Source of the DNA: Rhizobium bangladeshense
Lineage (GTDB): Bacteria; Pseudomonadota; Alphaproteobacteria; Rhizobiales; Rhizobiaceae
Assembly (NCBI RefSeq): GCF_017357245.1
Contig: NZ_CP071612.1
Location: forward strand, 1,305,001 to 1,369,000
Direction of reading: 5' to 3'
DNA: 64,000 nt
Below are positions 54,630-63,304 of this stretch, piece by piece. Position 1 is the stretch's first letter; each line of letters opens with the position of its first letter. The translations under genes and the position numbers were made by a program. Under the pieces are notes generated by a model. That model was not told where the DNA came from. It worked only from the letters and a program-made list of their open reading frames with translations, and made no database searches.

Positions 54630-54989
54630 CTATCTCCCGTCCTGGATCGAATAAGCGGGGCGCACTTCGATCGAGCAATATTTGAGGATCGGAAAACTGG
54701 ACACGATCGTCTGCGCCTCGTCGAGGGTTGCCGCTTCGATCAGCACGAAACCACCGAGATGCTCCTTGATTTCGGCAAATGGGCCATCGGTCGCAGAGAC
54801 TTCGCCATTGCGCAGGCGCACCGTGATCGCTGTTGACGGTTCGTGTAGGGCGAGCGCCACCTGCAGGTGACCGCTTTCGCGCCAGCGATTGTCGCTGATG
54901 ATGCACTCCTGTGTGAGCGCATCCCACTCGGTCTGAGGGACCTGCTTGCTTTTTTCCGTGTCGAACCAGATCTGGCATAGAAATTTCAT
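54630..54989 (-). CDS. DGPF-domain (YCII-related) protein 2
   Basis: A 119-residue paralogue starting MKFLCQIWFD with ATDGPFAEIKEHLGGFVLIE in the middle. A ribosome binding site GGAG precedes the ATG at 54989. It lies two bases from the next gene, so the run is one transcript. Confidence 0.88.
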   Translation of the reverse strand: MKFLCQIWFDTEKSKQVPQTEWDALTQECIISDNRWRESGHLQVALALHEPSTAITVRLRNGEVSATDGPFAEIKEHLGGFVLIEAATLDEAQTIVSSFPILKYCSIEVRPAYSIQDGR

Positions 54990-54999
54990 CGATTTCTCC

Positions 55000-55356
55000 T
55001 CATTTAGCGCCGAATTCGTGGATTGGTCGCACCTCGATCGCGCCGAGTTTGGCGAGCGGGATGCCGGCGGCAACGCGGACGGCGTCGTTCAGGTCCTTGG
55101 CTTCGATGAGAATGAAGCCGCCGAGCGCTTCCTTCGTCTCGGAGAAGGGGCCATCTGTCACCGATGTCTCGCCGCGGCGCACCCGAACCGTCACCGCCGA
55201 TGTTGGCGGCTGCAGCGCCTGCGCGACAATCATATGCCCGCTTTCCACCAGGTCCCTGTCGTAATTCAGGGAATTCGCGTCGAGTTCGACTCTCTCCTCT
55301 TTGGTCATGGCGTCGAGTATCGCGCCATCGAACCAGACCTGGCAGAGATATTTCAT
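55000..55356 (-). CDS. DGPF-domain (YCII-related) protein 1
   Basis: A 118-residue paralogue starting MKYLCQVWFD with TDGPFSETKEALGGFILIEA. It is closest in sequence to protein 2. GGAGG (on the minus strand) precedes the ATG at 55356. It is the first gene of the DGPF-sigma run, so the promoter should lie between 55356 and 55511. Confidence 0.88.
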   Translation of the reverse strand: MKYLCQVWFDGAILDAMTKEERVELDANSLNYDRDLVESGHMIVAQALQPPTSAVTVRVRRGETSVTDGPFSETKEALGGFILIEAKDLNDAVRVAAGIPLAKLGAIEVRPIHEFGAK

Positions 55357-55511
55357 CGCGGACAGCCTCCTTGCAGGGTTTCTATACCTCTGGACGAACG
55401 GGCCGCGCACATTTCGACAGCGCCAGGAAAAATCTTTTGTGCCGGTCACCTGTCGAAATCGCGGGACGGCACTCGACAAGGCCTCGTCAAAGCCTGTCGA
55501 GGAGAACTGAA

Positions 55512-55727
55512 ATGAGTATTCTTGAAATCGCGCTGGCAAGCCAGATCTGGGCACGCCGCCATGAGAGGCGTCAATTGGGGCTCGACGATGCGGATGCGGT
55601 GAAGATTCCTCTGCGCACCGTCTTCGTCGTCATGGCCTTTGCCCTGCTGATATCGGGGCTGAACCTTGCCGCCGGCAGTCCGCCGACGCTTGTGGCGGGC
55701 TCGGCGCCCGCCGTGGCGGAGAGATGA
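55512..55727 (+). CDS. Small membrane protein of unknown function
   Basis: A 71-residue protein starting MSILEIALASQIWARRHERR, with one hydrophobic segment (about residues 36-54, VFVVMAFALLISGLNLAAG). A strong GAGGAG lies just before the ATG. It is divergent from the DGPF-sigma run and could share its promoter region. The name or function is not recognised. Confidence 0.55.
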   Translation: MSILEIALASQIWARRHERRQLGLDDADAVKIPLRTVFVVMAFALLISGLNLAAGSPPTLVAGSAPAVAER

Positions 55728-55737
55728 TGATACGGCC

Positions 55738-57240
55738 CTATTGAAAGGCCGTCTCAAAGAAGCTGCGCAGTTTGCGCGAATGCAGCGCTTCCGGCGGCAT
55801 GGCCGCAAGCTTCTGAACGGCGCGGATGCCGATCTGTAGATGCTGATTCACCTGCGTGCGGTAGAAGGCCGTTGCCATACCGGGCAGCTTCAGCTCGCCA
55901 TGCAGCGGCTTGTCGGAGACGCACAGCAGCGTCCCATAGGGCACGCGGAAGCGGAAGCCGTTGGCGGCAATCGTCGCCGATTCCATGTCGAGCGCGATCG
56001 CCCGCGCCTGCGAAAGCCGCTTCACCGGCCCGCGCTGGTCGCGCAGTTCCCAGTTGCGGTTGTCGATTGTGCCGACGGTGCCGGTGCGCATGATGCGCTT
56101 CAGCTCGAATCCCTCGTATCCGGTGATTTCGGCAACGGCGGCTTCCAGCGCCACCTGGACTTCGGCCAGCGCCGGGATCGGCACCCAGACGGGAAGGTCG
56201 TCGTCAAGAACATGGTCCTCGCGCATATAGGCATGGGCGAGAACATAATCGCCGAGCCGCTGGCTGTTGCGAAGACCGGCGCAGTGGCCGAGCATCAGCC
56301 AGGCATGCGGGCGCAGCACGGCGACATGGTCGGTGATTGTCTTGGCGTTGGAGGGGCCGACGCCGATATTGATCATGGTGATCCCGGCATGGCCCTTCTT
56401 CTTCAGATGATAGGCGGGCATCTGCGGCAGGCGGGTCAATGCCGCGTCCGTTTCCGGCACGCTCGAGCCGGGTAGGGTGACGATATTGCCGGGCTCGACG
56501 AAGGCGGTGTAGCCGTCGCCGCCCTCCGTCATCAGCTTGCGCGCCCAGCTGCAGAATTCATCGATATAGAACTGGTAGTTGGTAAACAGCACGAAGTTCT
56601 GGAAATGCTCGGCATGCGTAGCGGTATAATGCGACAGACGGGCGAGCGAATAGTCGATGCGTTGCGCGGTGAATGGGGCAAGCGGCGAGGGCTCCCCCGG
56701 CGGCGGGATATATTCGCCGTTGGCGATCTCATCATCGGTGGTGTTGAGGTCGGGGGTGTCGAAGATATCGCGCATCGGAACGTCGACGAAGGCGGCGGCC
56801 GAGGCTTCCACATGCGCGCCCTCGCTGAAGGCGAAGTGCAGCGGGATCGGCGTCGACGATTCCGAGACGACGATCGGAACATTGTGGCTCTTGATCAGCA
56901 GCGACAGCTGCTCCTTCAGGTAATGCTTGAAGAGTTTCGGCCGGGTGACCGTCGTCGTGTAGATGCCGGGCGCCGTGACATGGCCGTAGGAAAGGCGCGA
57001 ATCGACATGGCCGAAGCTCGTCGTCTCGATGCTGACCTGCGGATAGAAGGCGCGATACCGCGAGGCGATCGGAGCGCCCTGGGCAAGCTCGGTGAAGTTT
57101 TGGATCAGGAACGCCGTATTGCGTTCGTAAAGCGCAGTCAGCGTCTCGACGGCCTTGGCGGGATCATCGAAGCTCTCAGGCTGGAAAGGGGGCGGAGAGG
57201 AGATGTCGAGGGGCGACAGAGGGGAGATTCGTTTGTTCAT
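55738..57240 (-). CDS. amn: AMP nucleosidase
   Basis: A 500-residue enzyme, close to the E. coli Amn length. The N-terminal AMP-binding regulatory domain is followed by the nucleoside-phosphorylase-like catalytic domain, with MINIGVGPSNAKTITDHVAV and CVSDKPLHGELK near the C-terminus. It hydrolyses AMP to adenine and ribose 5-phosphate. The start at 57240 gives MNKRISPLSPLD. It stands alone. Confidence 0.93.
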   Translation of the reverse strand: MNKRISPLSPLDISSPPPFQPESFDDPAKAVETLTALYERNTAFLIQNFTELAQGAPIASRYRAFYPQVSIETTSFGHVDSRLSYGHVTAPGIYTTTVTRPKLFKHYLKEQLSLLIKSHNVPIVVSESSTPIPLHFAFSEGAHVEASAAAFVDVPMRDIFDTPDLNTTDDEIANGEYIPPPGEPSPLAPFTAQRIDYSLARLSHYTATHAEHFQNFVLFTNYQFYIDEFCSWARKLMTEGGDGYTAFVEPGNIVTLPGSSVPETDAALTRLPQMPAYHLKKKGHAGITMINIGVGPSNAKTITDHVAVLRPHAWLMLGHCAGLRNSQRLGDYVLAHAYMREDHVLDDDLPVWVPIPALAEVQVALEAAVAEITGYEGFELKRIMRTGTVGTIDNRNWELRDQRGPVKRLSQARAIALDMESATIAANGFRFRVPYGTLLCVSDKPLHGELKLPGMATAFYRTQVNQHLQIGIRAVQKLAAMPPEALHSRKLRSFFETAFQ

Positions 57241-57326
57241 GGCGCATTATAGAGAGTTGTTTTTGACAAGCAAACGACGCGCGCCGGCGGAATCCGTTTT
57301 TTTATCCTGGTGTGGGCCTGATGCGG

Positions 57327-57506
57327 TCATCGCACCGTCGGCGCACAGAAGGCCCCGCTTGTTTCGAGGCAGGTATAGATCGCACCGAAATGCGACTGTG
57401 TGCCGCCGCCGCCATTATGCACGACGACCGCTGAAAATGTGACCGCGAAGATCGCCGCAAACAGCGTGATGATGCTGAAACGTCTTGCCAGGATATAGTA
57501 GTTCAT
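57327..57506 (-). CDS. Small exported or membrane protein
   Basis: A 59-residue protein starting MNYYILARRFSIITLFAAIF, with a signal-like helix, then VVHNGGGGTQSHFGAIYTC, and two cysteines near the end. The ATG at 57506 places the signal at the N-terminus; the frame is open 15 codons upstream. Not recognised. Its size and signal suggest a periplasmic peptide. Confidence 0.5.
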   Translation of the reverse strand: MNYYILARRFSIITLFAAIFAVTFSAVVVHNGGGGTQSHFGAIYTCLETSGAFCAPTVR

Positions 57507-57722
57507 CTCAAGCCCCGATACGCAACTTAACCGTGACATGAGTTTTGCCACGCGTCGGCTGAACGAGTGCTGAGATGCCGGTTCATCCGCCGTTCAGCTT
57601 GCAAGGCAGGTTCGGGGCTACTGCAGAACATCGGCAAGCCGAGAAGGACTTCGAGGCATGCCGGCATTTTCGACCGGCATGGATTGTGGGTTTCGGGATG
57701 ATTGCCACGACGGGCTATCGCG

Positions 57723-58061
57723 TCAGAGCCGGGTCCAGGTCTGCGTCTTGCAGAGGATCTTCAGCACGCAGCCCTGCATCTTCAGCGAATTGCCGGAAAC
57801 CTCTCCTGAGCCGCTATAGGTCTTGTCGGCGGCGGGGTCGGTGATCTCGCCGGAATAGCTGCCGCCACTCCCCGCAAGCGTGCCGATCTTGCGGCCGCTA
57901 TATTTGCCAGTTTTCAGCGTCACGCAGTAACCGCCGCCGCAGGCTGCAATCACCGCCGTTTCGCCGGAGGCCGTCTTCCAATTGCCGACGATCGGCTCCT
58001 CAGCACGCGCAGTGCCCGCGATCACGGCGATGGCGCCGGCAAGAATGAAACTGCGGATCAT
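57723..58061 (-). CDS. DUF2147-like periplasmic protein
   Basis: A 112-residue protein with a cleavable signal (MIRSFILAGAIAVIAGTARA) and a mature chain that starts EEPIVGNWKTASGETAVI. The pattern of glycine and four cysteines (YCVTL, MQGCVLKILC) matches DUF2147 proteins, which are short periplasmic beta proteins of unknown role. It stands alone. Confidence 0.8.
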   Translation of the reverse strand: MIRSFILAGAIAVIAGTARAEEPIVGNWKTASGETAVIAACGGGYCVTLKTGKYSGRKIGTLAGSGGSYSGEITDPAADKTYSGSGEVSGNSLKMQGCVLKILCKTQTWTRL

Positions 58062-58393
58062 CTTTTCCTCCCTGATGTTCCTCTGACCGGCCGCGAAAAT
58101 AACTGACGCGAACGTAAAGGTAAATAGAGCCGAATGTCTGTTCGGCGCTCGCTGAAAGCGGTCGAAAGGCCGGCTATGGAGCTTTTAAACCTGCCGCCTG
58201 CTGATTTCATGATGAACGGTCCGTTTATTTCCGAATCTAAATCTTTCGTAAAATTCGAGCGAAAATCCCTAAAGCCCAGGGAGTCCGATGTTTAACGAAA
58301 ACCCAATTTTACCAAGTGTTTGCACTTTGTTTGTCTCAAATTAATCATGCATTTTAGGCGTTTTTTGAAAGCCGTTTGGCATACTCAAACCAT
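58062..58393. other. AT-rich intergenic region upstream of the SEL1 gene leader
   Basis: No gene is visible in this 332-base stretch, which is AT-rich from 58200 onward. The inverted pair CGTTTG (58372-58377) and CAAACG (58394-58399) sits just before the structured leader. It probably holds the promoter for the SEL1 transcript, but no clear -35/-10 pair could be chosen. Confidence 0.35.
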
Positions 58394-58504
58394 CAAACGA
58401 GCGGGGAAAACCCGCCGGACCGGAAGGGCCGCAAAGCTGCGATAGACGGCAAGGCCGAAGGTAAAACAGGGTAAGTCATAAACAGGCTAACAGGGATAAA
58501 ACCG
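58394..58504 (+). promoter_or_regulatory. Structured 5' leader, candidate GEMM (c-di-GMP-I-like) riboswitch
   Basis: The leader of the SEL1 gene has a GCGGG-GAAAA-CCCGC hairpin (58401-58415), a second hairpin GGACC-GGAA-GGGCC (58417-58430), then GCAAAGC (58431-58437) and CGATAGACGGC (58440-58450) followed by AAGGCCGAAGG. In class I c-di-GMP riboswitches the order is a GNAA-type hairpin, GGGACGCAAAGC and GATAGCCGGG...CCGAA. The blocks match in order, but the second paired arm appears very short. Ligand binding is not shown by this, so the call is a candidate. Confidence 0.4.
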
Positions 58505-58774
58505 ATGGCACGCTTTGAAATGCACAATGCTGAAACGGCCACCATGGGTGGCGACAACAACAGCGCCGATGTCTTCTGCGAAATGGGTCTGATGTATGCG
58601 ACTGGTCGAGGCTGCGCCGTCGATCTCGTTGCTGCCCACAAGTGGCTGAACATCGCCGCAATCAAGGGCAATGACCGCGCCGCCGAGCTTCGCGCCGACG
58701 TGGCCGCCGCCATGAACAAGATGCAACTCGTGGAAGCGTTGCGCGCTGCTCGCGAATGGATGACCGTTCACTGA
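58505..58774 (+). CDS. Small SEL1-repeat protein
   Basis: An 89-residue protein. One SEL1 repeat is seen at about residues 22-58 (FCEMGLMYATGRGCAVDLVA, AHKWLNIAAIKGN), followed by a helix. It has no signal peptide. Single-repeat SEL1 proteins of this size occur in alphaproteobacteria and are thought to mediate protein contacts. A 110-base structured leader precedes it and long hairpins follow. Function unknown. Confidence 0.85.
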   Translation: MARFEMHNAETATMGGDNNSADVFCEMGLMYATGRGCAVDLVAAHKWLNIAAIKGNDRAAELRADVAAAMNKMQLVEALRAAREWMTVH

Positions 58775-59084
58775 TGCATGTCCCCGAGCGTGCAGCGGCG
58801 GATAACGTCATGCTTGAAAAGAAAGAGCTGAAGCGCGCCGCATGAACCATGTTTCATGTGGCGCGCTAGCGCTGAAGTGTCAGAGCGCCCTGGGCGTCCG
58901 GAAAGCACGCACGGCGCTCTGTCAGACCATTTGAAGCCGTGACGGTTGAGCCGGTCCATGATTCAGTTTCTGATGCGGAAAATACTGATGGGCGGATGGC
59001 TGTCGGTGCTGACGTATCTCGAACGTCCTTTGTTCGACGAGGCGACACCTTGTCGATTGAAACGACACCCTGGAGATTGGAAAC
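58775..59084. other. Intergenic region with two large inverted repeats
   Basis: Two hairpins occupy the first half: 58832-58866 and CAGAGCGCC/GGCGCTCTG (58881-58889 and 58913-58921). The rest, before the VOC gene, has the repeated CGACACC. A 23-codon frame at 58773 is too short to support. The region likely ends the SEL1 transcript and may also encode a small RNA. Confidence 0.4.
58832..58866 (+). terminator. Long hairpin after the SEL1 gene
   Basis: AGCGCGCC-G-CATGAA (58832-58846) pairs with TTCATG-T-GGCGCGCT (58853-58866 region), giving 15 pairs with one G-U and a six-base loop. There is no T run, so an intrinsic terminator is less certain than an RNA-stabilising 3' structure. Confidence 0.5.
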
Positions 59085-59522
59085 ATGGCGCTCAAACGAA
59101 TGGACAACGTCGGAATCGTCGTCGAGGACCTCGAAGCAGCGATTGATTTCTTCCGCGAACTCGGCCTCGAGCTCGAAGGGCAGGCGACGATCGAGGGAGA
59201 ATGGGCCGGACGTATCACCGGACTGGGCGATCAGCTCGTCGAAATTGCCATGATGCGCACGCCGGACGGCCACAGCCGGCTGGAGCTCTCCCGCTTCCTC
59301 ACACCGCCGGTCGTGGCAGATCATCGGAACGCCCCGGTCAACGCGCTCGGCTACCTCCGAGCTATGTTCACCGTTGATGACATCGACGAGACGCTCGAAA
59401 GGCTCCGCAGGCGCGGGGCGCAGCTTGTCGGGGAAGTCGTACAGTATAAGGAAGCCTATTTGCTCTGCTACATCCGCGGGCCTGAACGGCTTCTCATCGG
59501 ACTCGCCCAGGAACTCAGCTGA
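59085..59522 (+). CDS. VOC-family (glyoxalase/bleomycin-resistance fold) protein
   Basis: A 145-residue protein of the vicinal oxygen chelate fold, with the paired beta-alpha-beta units: RMDNVGIVVEDLEAAIDFFR at the start and LRAMFTVDDIDETLERLRRR in the second half. The position of metal ligands cannot be fixed by reading. It may be an isomerase, lyase or resistance protein. GGAG and GGAAA precede the ATG. Confidence 0.85.
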   Translation: MALKRMDNVGIVVEDLEAAIDFFRELGLELEGQATIEGEWAGRITGLGDQLVEIAMMRTPDGHSRLELSRFLTPPVVADHRNAPVNALGYLRAMFTVDDIDETLERLRRRGAQLVGEVVQYKEAYLLCYIRGPERLLIGLAQELS

Positions 59523-59580
59523 ACAGTGCGGAGAAGGAAACGGCGACGGCTCCTTCATCGGCTTCGCTTTTCCCGCTTTG

Positions 59581-60693
59581 TCAGGCGAGCGTCTTCAAGA
59601 CCTGCGGCAGCGCTTCCTCGAACAGCTCCATATCAGCCTCCGGCCCAACGCTGACGCGGATGCAGCGATTGAGCGGCGCGACACCCGGCATGCGGATGAA
59701 GACGCCATGCTCCATCAGGCCATCGACGATCGTCCGCGCATAGGCGCCGTCGCGGCCGGTATCGATCGCCACGAAATTCGTCGCCGAAGCCAGCGGCTCA
59801 AGGCCGTTTGCCCGGGCAATGCGGCCGATCCGCTCCCGCGCCGCATGGATTTTCCCGACCACTTCGGCCAGATAGGCCTGGTCCTTGAGCGCGGCCAACG
59901 CTGCGGCCGTCGCCAACCGGTTCATGCCGAAATGATTGCGGATCTTGTCAAAGGCCTGCGCGGTGCCTGATGTCGAGATCACGTAGCCGGTGCGTGAGCC
60001 GGCAAGTCCATAGGCCTTGGAAAAGGTCCGGGTGCGGACGATGTTCGGAAGATCGATGAGCGAGGCGATCGATGGCAAGGAATTTGCCGGCCCCGTTTCG
60101 CTATAGGCTTCGTCCAACACCATCATCGTGGTCTCCGGCAGCGCCCGGGCGAAAGCGACGATCCTGTCGGCGTCCCACCAGCTTCCCATCGGATTGTCGG
60201 GATTGGCGAAATAGACAAGCGGCGCATTCTCGCGCCTGACGGCTTCGAGCAGCCCGTCCAGATCCTCGCGATCGTTCACGTAGGGGACGGTCACCAGCCG
60301 GCCGCCGAAACCGGCGACATGGAAATTGAAGGTCGGATAGGCGCCGAGCGAGGTGATGACGGGCGCGCCCGGTTCGATCACCAGCCGGACGATCTGACCG
60401 AGCAACTCGTCAATGCCGCTGCCGATAGCGATATTGGCGGCAGGGACGCCGAGATGGGCGCCAAGCGCTTCCCTCAGCGCGAAATTTTCCGGGTCATTAT
60501 ATTTCCATATGTCGCGCGCTTCTTCGCGCATCGCGGCAAGCACGGAAGGAGCCGGGCCGAAGCCGTTTTCATTGGCGCCGATGCGTGCTAGGACGGCGCG
60601 TCCCCGCTGACGTTCGATGGCCTCGGGACCGACGAAGGGAACTGTGGAGGGCAGGGCGCTGATGAGGGGCGTGAAGCGCGAGAAGGCGGACAT
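59581..60693 (-). CDS. HisC-like pyridoxal-phosphate aminotransferase
   Basis: A 370-residue class I/II aminotransferase. The pyridoxal-phosphate lysine is K226 in TRTFSKAYGLAGSRTGY, and the motifs NPDNPMGSWW and DEAYSETG are typical of histidinol-phosphate aminotransferase-like enzymes. No other histidine genes are nearby, so the substrate could be another amino acid such as phenylalanine or tyrosine. The ATG at 60693 is preferred; 22 open codons upstream are not conserved-looking. Confidence 0.85.
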   Translation of the reverse strand: MSAFSRFTPLISALPSTVPFVGPEAIERQRGRAVLARIGANENGFGPAPSVLAAMREEARDIWKYNDPENFALREALGAHLGVPAANIAIGSGIDELLGQIVRLVIEPGAPVITSLGAYPTFNFHVAGFGGRLVTVPYVNDREDLDGLLEAVRRENAPLVYFANPDNPMGSWWDADRIVAFARALPETTMMVLDEAYSETGPANSLPSIASLIDLPNIVRTRTFSKAYGLAGSRTGYVISTSGTAQAFDKIRNHFGMNRLATAAALAALKDQAYLAEVVGKIHAARERIGRIARANGLEPLASATNFVAIDTGRDGAYARTIVDGLMEHGVFIRMPGVAPLNRCIRVSVGPEADMELFEEALPQVLKTLA

Positions 60694-60873
60694 GCGAAAG
60701 CGGTTTCCCGGACATGTTGAATTCAGGCGCAACAATAGGCCCGGGCACGGCCAAGGCAAGCAAGATTATTCCGTTACCACAGCGCCCTCGGCGCATCTTT
60801 TTCAAAGGGCAGGGCGGCGTAGCACTTTGAATTGCCGATAATTTGTCCTTGGATCGCTTTGGGTCCAACGGAC

Positions 60874-61299
60874 TTATATGGCGCCGGACGCTGACCTCGT
60901 TTCCCGGAAGATCGGTGCACGCCGGGCGTCGATCGCTTCCATGTTGCCGACAAGGAAATCGGCGCGCACGACGCGGCGCAGAACATCGGGATCCAGCAGG
61001 TTGATGAACCGTACACCGACGCGTTCCTTATGGCGGTAGACCTCGGCGCAACCGATCCGATAGGCAAGGCCGAGAATATTGAGATAGTAATGTTTCGGCA
61101 GACCGGCGGTGGTCGAGACGATGAAGGTTGCACCGCCTTGCGATATATCAATGATCTCGGCGCTTCGCATTGAGACGCCGGTGAGGCACGGCCGGACGGC
61201 CACGATGCGGGCCGGGCGCTTCACGTTGAATTCTTCCCAGCGCAGATCGTAAATGGCGGATTTGACCGTTGCAAGGTGTGTGGCGCGGAGCATAGTCAT
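60874..61299 (-). CDS. PilZ-domain protein
   Basis: A 141-residue protein with a single PilZ domain. The RPARI segment (RxxxR-like), and DISQGGA (D/NxSxxG) are visible, which are the c-di-GMP-binding motifs of the family. A GGAG with about nine bases spacing supports the ATG at 61299. It may bind cyclic-di-GMP and regulate motility or polysaccharide synthesis. The next gene cannot be linked to it. Confidence 0.75.
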   Translation of the reverse strand: MTMLRATHLATVKSAIYDLRWEEFNVKRPARIVAVRPCLTGVSMRSAEIIDISQGGATFIVSTTAGLPKHYYLNILGLAYRIGCAEVYRHKERVGVRFINLLDPDVLRRVVRADFLVGNMEAIDARRAPIFRETRSASGAI

Positions 61300-61598
61300 C
61301 TTACATTCTCCGTCAGACAGGGCACAGTTGGGGTTCTTGCTCTGGAGCAAGCTGATCTTGCTTCAGCCACGGTCACATGAATGTTTTGCACATTCGTCAA
61401 ACATAAAAAGACAATTTTAACGAGTTCAAATTTTGTTCCCAAGCGGGACGGCTGATGTTCACGATCGGAACGCCAAATCGAATTGCGGACTGCACGCCGA
61501 CCGATTTCGGCGAATTCTCGAACTATTTCAATGACCGGGCGTTCTGCCTAGACCGATGAAGCACAGCGCGCTTCGATGACGACAGCGAGGAGTTGAAG

Positions 61599-62045
61599 AT
61601 GACCGACATCAGAATCCCTGGGAAATCATGGGTCGTAGTCTGCAATGGAGCCAAGGCCCTCATAATGCAGAACGCCGGCGATGCCCAACTGATGAATCTG
61701 AAGGTGTTGGAAACCCTGACGCAGCCGAACGAACCCGATCGCGAGGTCGGCGCTGATAAGCCCGGTCGCAGCCATGCCGCAGATGGATTTAGCCGCAGCG
61801 CTGTCGAAGAGACCAGCTGGCAGGAGCAGGCCGAGGCTCAATTTCTGAAACATGTGGCGGAGCGATTGGACGAGCTGACCCAGGCAAAGGATGCGCGACG
61901 CATCGTCCTCATTGCGCCGCCGAAGGCGCTCGGCACCCTCCGGCCGGCGCTCAGTGCCGAGACGCAGGCGGCGATATCGGCGGAACTGGCGAAAGACTAC
62001 ACCAATCTGCCGGTCGACCAGATCGAGCGGCATCTTGCCGCGTGA
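61599..62045 (+). CDS. Host-attachment family protein
   Basis: A 148-residue protein with KSWVVVCNGAKALIMQNAGD at the start and FLKHVAERLDELTQAKDARR and LIAPPKALGTLRPAL in the second half, the conserved segments of the host-attachment family found in Rhizobium and Agrobacterium. GAGGAG lies just before the ATG; the TTG two codons earlier is less likely. The biochemical role is unknown; the fold is related to release-factor eRF1 domains. Confidence 0.85.
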   Translation: MTDIRIPGKSWVVVCNGAKALIMQNAGDAQLMNLKVLETLTQPNEPDREVGADKPGRSHAADGFSRSAVEETSWQEQAEAQFLKHVAERLDELTQAKDARRIVLIAPPKALGTLRPALSAETQAAISAELAKDYTNLPVDQIERHLAA

Positions 62046-62099
62046 TGACGACGGAGCACTGAGCTGACGCGGGCCCCGTGGCCTGCGTTTCTTGTTGCT

Positions 62100-62966
62100 T
62101 CAGACCGACGGTCTCTCCCCGGCGAACAGATCTTCATGATCGGCAAATAGCGCCGACAGGCGGTCGATGACCGTCCTGACTTCAGGCCTTTGCCGCTCGT
62201 CGTCATGCGCGACGATCCACATCTCGTAGGTCAGTTCGTCGATGACAGGCCCGGCGCGCACGAGCCTGCGTTCCTGGTCGCCGATGAAACAGGGCAACAG
62301 GCCGCGGCCGGCGCCGCCGCGGATCAAATAAAAGAGCATATGGGGCGTATTCGTCCAGCTGGTGATCCAGTAATCCGGCTGTTCGAAAGTCCATTTGTCA
62401 GCCGGCGTGATGGCGGAGTCGGTGCCGAGCGAAATCCAGTTGCAATTGGCCTCGTCATAGCTCGCCGCCTGATAAACGGCATGCGCCACCTTGACTGAGC
62501 GGCGGATTGCGACGTTGCCGCTGTCCGGCCGGCTGTGGCGAATGGCGATATGCGCCTCGCGATAGGTGAAATCGACGCTCGCGTCACAGGTCTTGTAACA
62601 CATGCGGAAACTGTCCTTCGGGGTCCAGACGCTGGCCAGGTGGTCTGCGATGAAGCGCGACGTCCAGCTGTCGACGACCGTCGAGACGATCGGCAGCGTC
62701 AGCACTTCGCCCCGCCAGTCGGAAATTGCCCGTGCCGCATCCTGCATCAGCCGGACGCGATCAAGCAGCTCCTGCCCGTCCTTGGCCAGGAGGTAGCCGG
62801 TGGGGCCGCGGGTGAACAGCGAACGGCCGGTCACCCGTTCGAGCGCCAGCATGCGCCGTCCGATCGTCGGGGCGCTGAGCCCCGTACGCGCCGCCGCCGC
62901 CGAAAGCCCACCGCCGGTCGCGACATGGAAGAATAGTTGCAGATCGTCCCAGCTCGCGTCTTTCAT
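62100..62966 (-). CDS. LysR-family transcriptional regulator
   Basis: A 288-residue protein. The N-terminal helix-turn-helix is at about residues 6-62 (DDLQLFFHVATGGGLSAAAA, LSAPTIGRRMLALERVTG), followed by a ligand-binding domain. The ATG at 62966 (MKDASWDDLQ) is preferred over an earlier in-frame ATG. It is divergent from a small frame at 63056. The effector is unknown. Confidence 0.88.
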   Translation of the reverse strand: MKDASWDDLQLFFHVATGGGLSAAAARTGLSAPTIGRRMLALERVTGRSLFTRGPTGYLLAKDGQELLDRVRLMQDAARAISDWRGEVLTLPIVSTVVDSWTSRFIADHLASVWTPKDSFRMCYKTCDASVDFTYREAHIAIRHSRPDSGNVAIRRSVKVAHAVYQAASYDEANCNWISLGTDSAITPADKWTFEQPDYWITSWTNTPHMLFYLIRGGAGRGLLPCFIGDQERRLVRAGPVIDELTYEMWIVAHDDERQRPEVRTVIDRLSALFADHEDLFAGERPSV

Positions 62967-63055
62967 GGATGAAAACCCCCTTTCCTCCGCGCCTCTACAT
63001 AGCGACGGCATTAAGGCCTAGCTCAAGTACTCCAGCAATAGATGGAGGATAGGCA

Positions 63056-63304
63056 ATGCTTCTCAACTGGGTAGTACTCTACAAGGAAGTCGCGTCCCGC
63101 AATTGGCGGATGCGCCGCGATCCCATGGCCGATCCGCTCGACGGCCCGGAATGGCGCGGACTTCTGTGGATCATTCCGATCATCGCGCATCTTACCTCAG
63201 TAAGAGGCGAGACGAGGAGGCCGCGCCGCGATAGGGCAGCGATTGGAGATGGCCTCAGGTTTCGAAGCTCAGTCTTAGCACGTGGTGCAGGAATTCCGGA
63301 TTGA
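63056..63304 (+). CDS. Small open frame divergent from the LysR gene
   Basis: An 82-codon frame with a strong GGAGGA seven bases before its ATG. The first 50 residues look protein-like (MLLNWVVLYKEVASRNWRMR, GLLWIIPIIAHLTS), but the last part overlaps the end of the convergent PilZ gene and is arginine-rich. It may be a real small gene or the remnant of one that LysR controlled. Confidence 0.4.
   Translation: MLLNWVVLYKEVASRNWRMRRDPMADPLDGPEWRGLLWIIPIIAHLTSVRGETRRPRRDRAAIGDGLRFRSSVLARGAGIPD

Noticed and set aside
58773..58844. 23-codon frame after the SEL1 stop
   Set aside because: Too short, no ribosome binding site of its own, and it runs into the hairpin.
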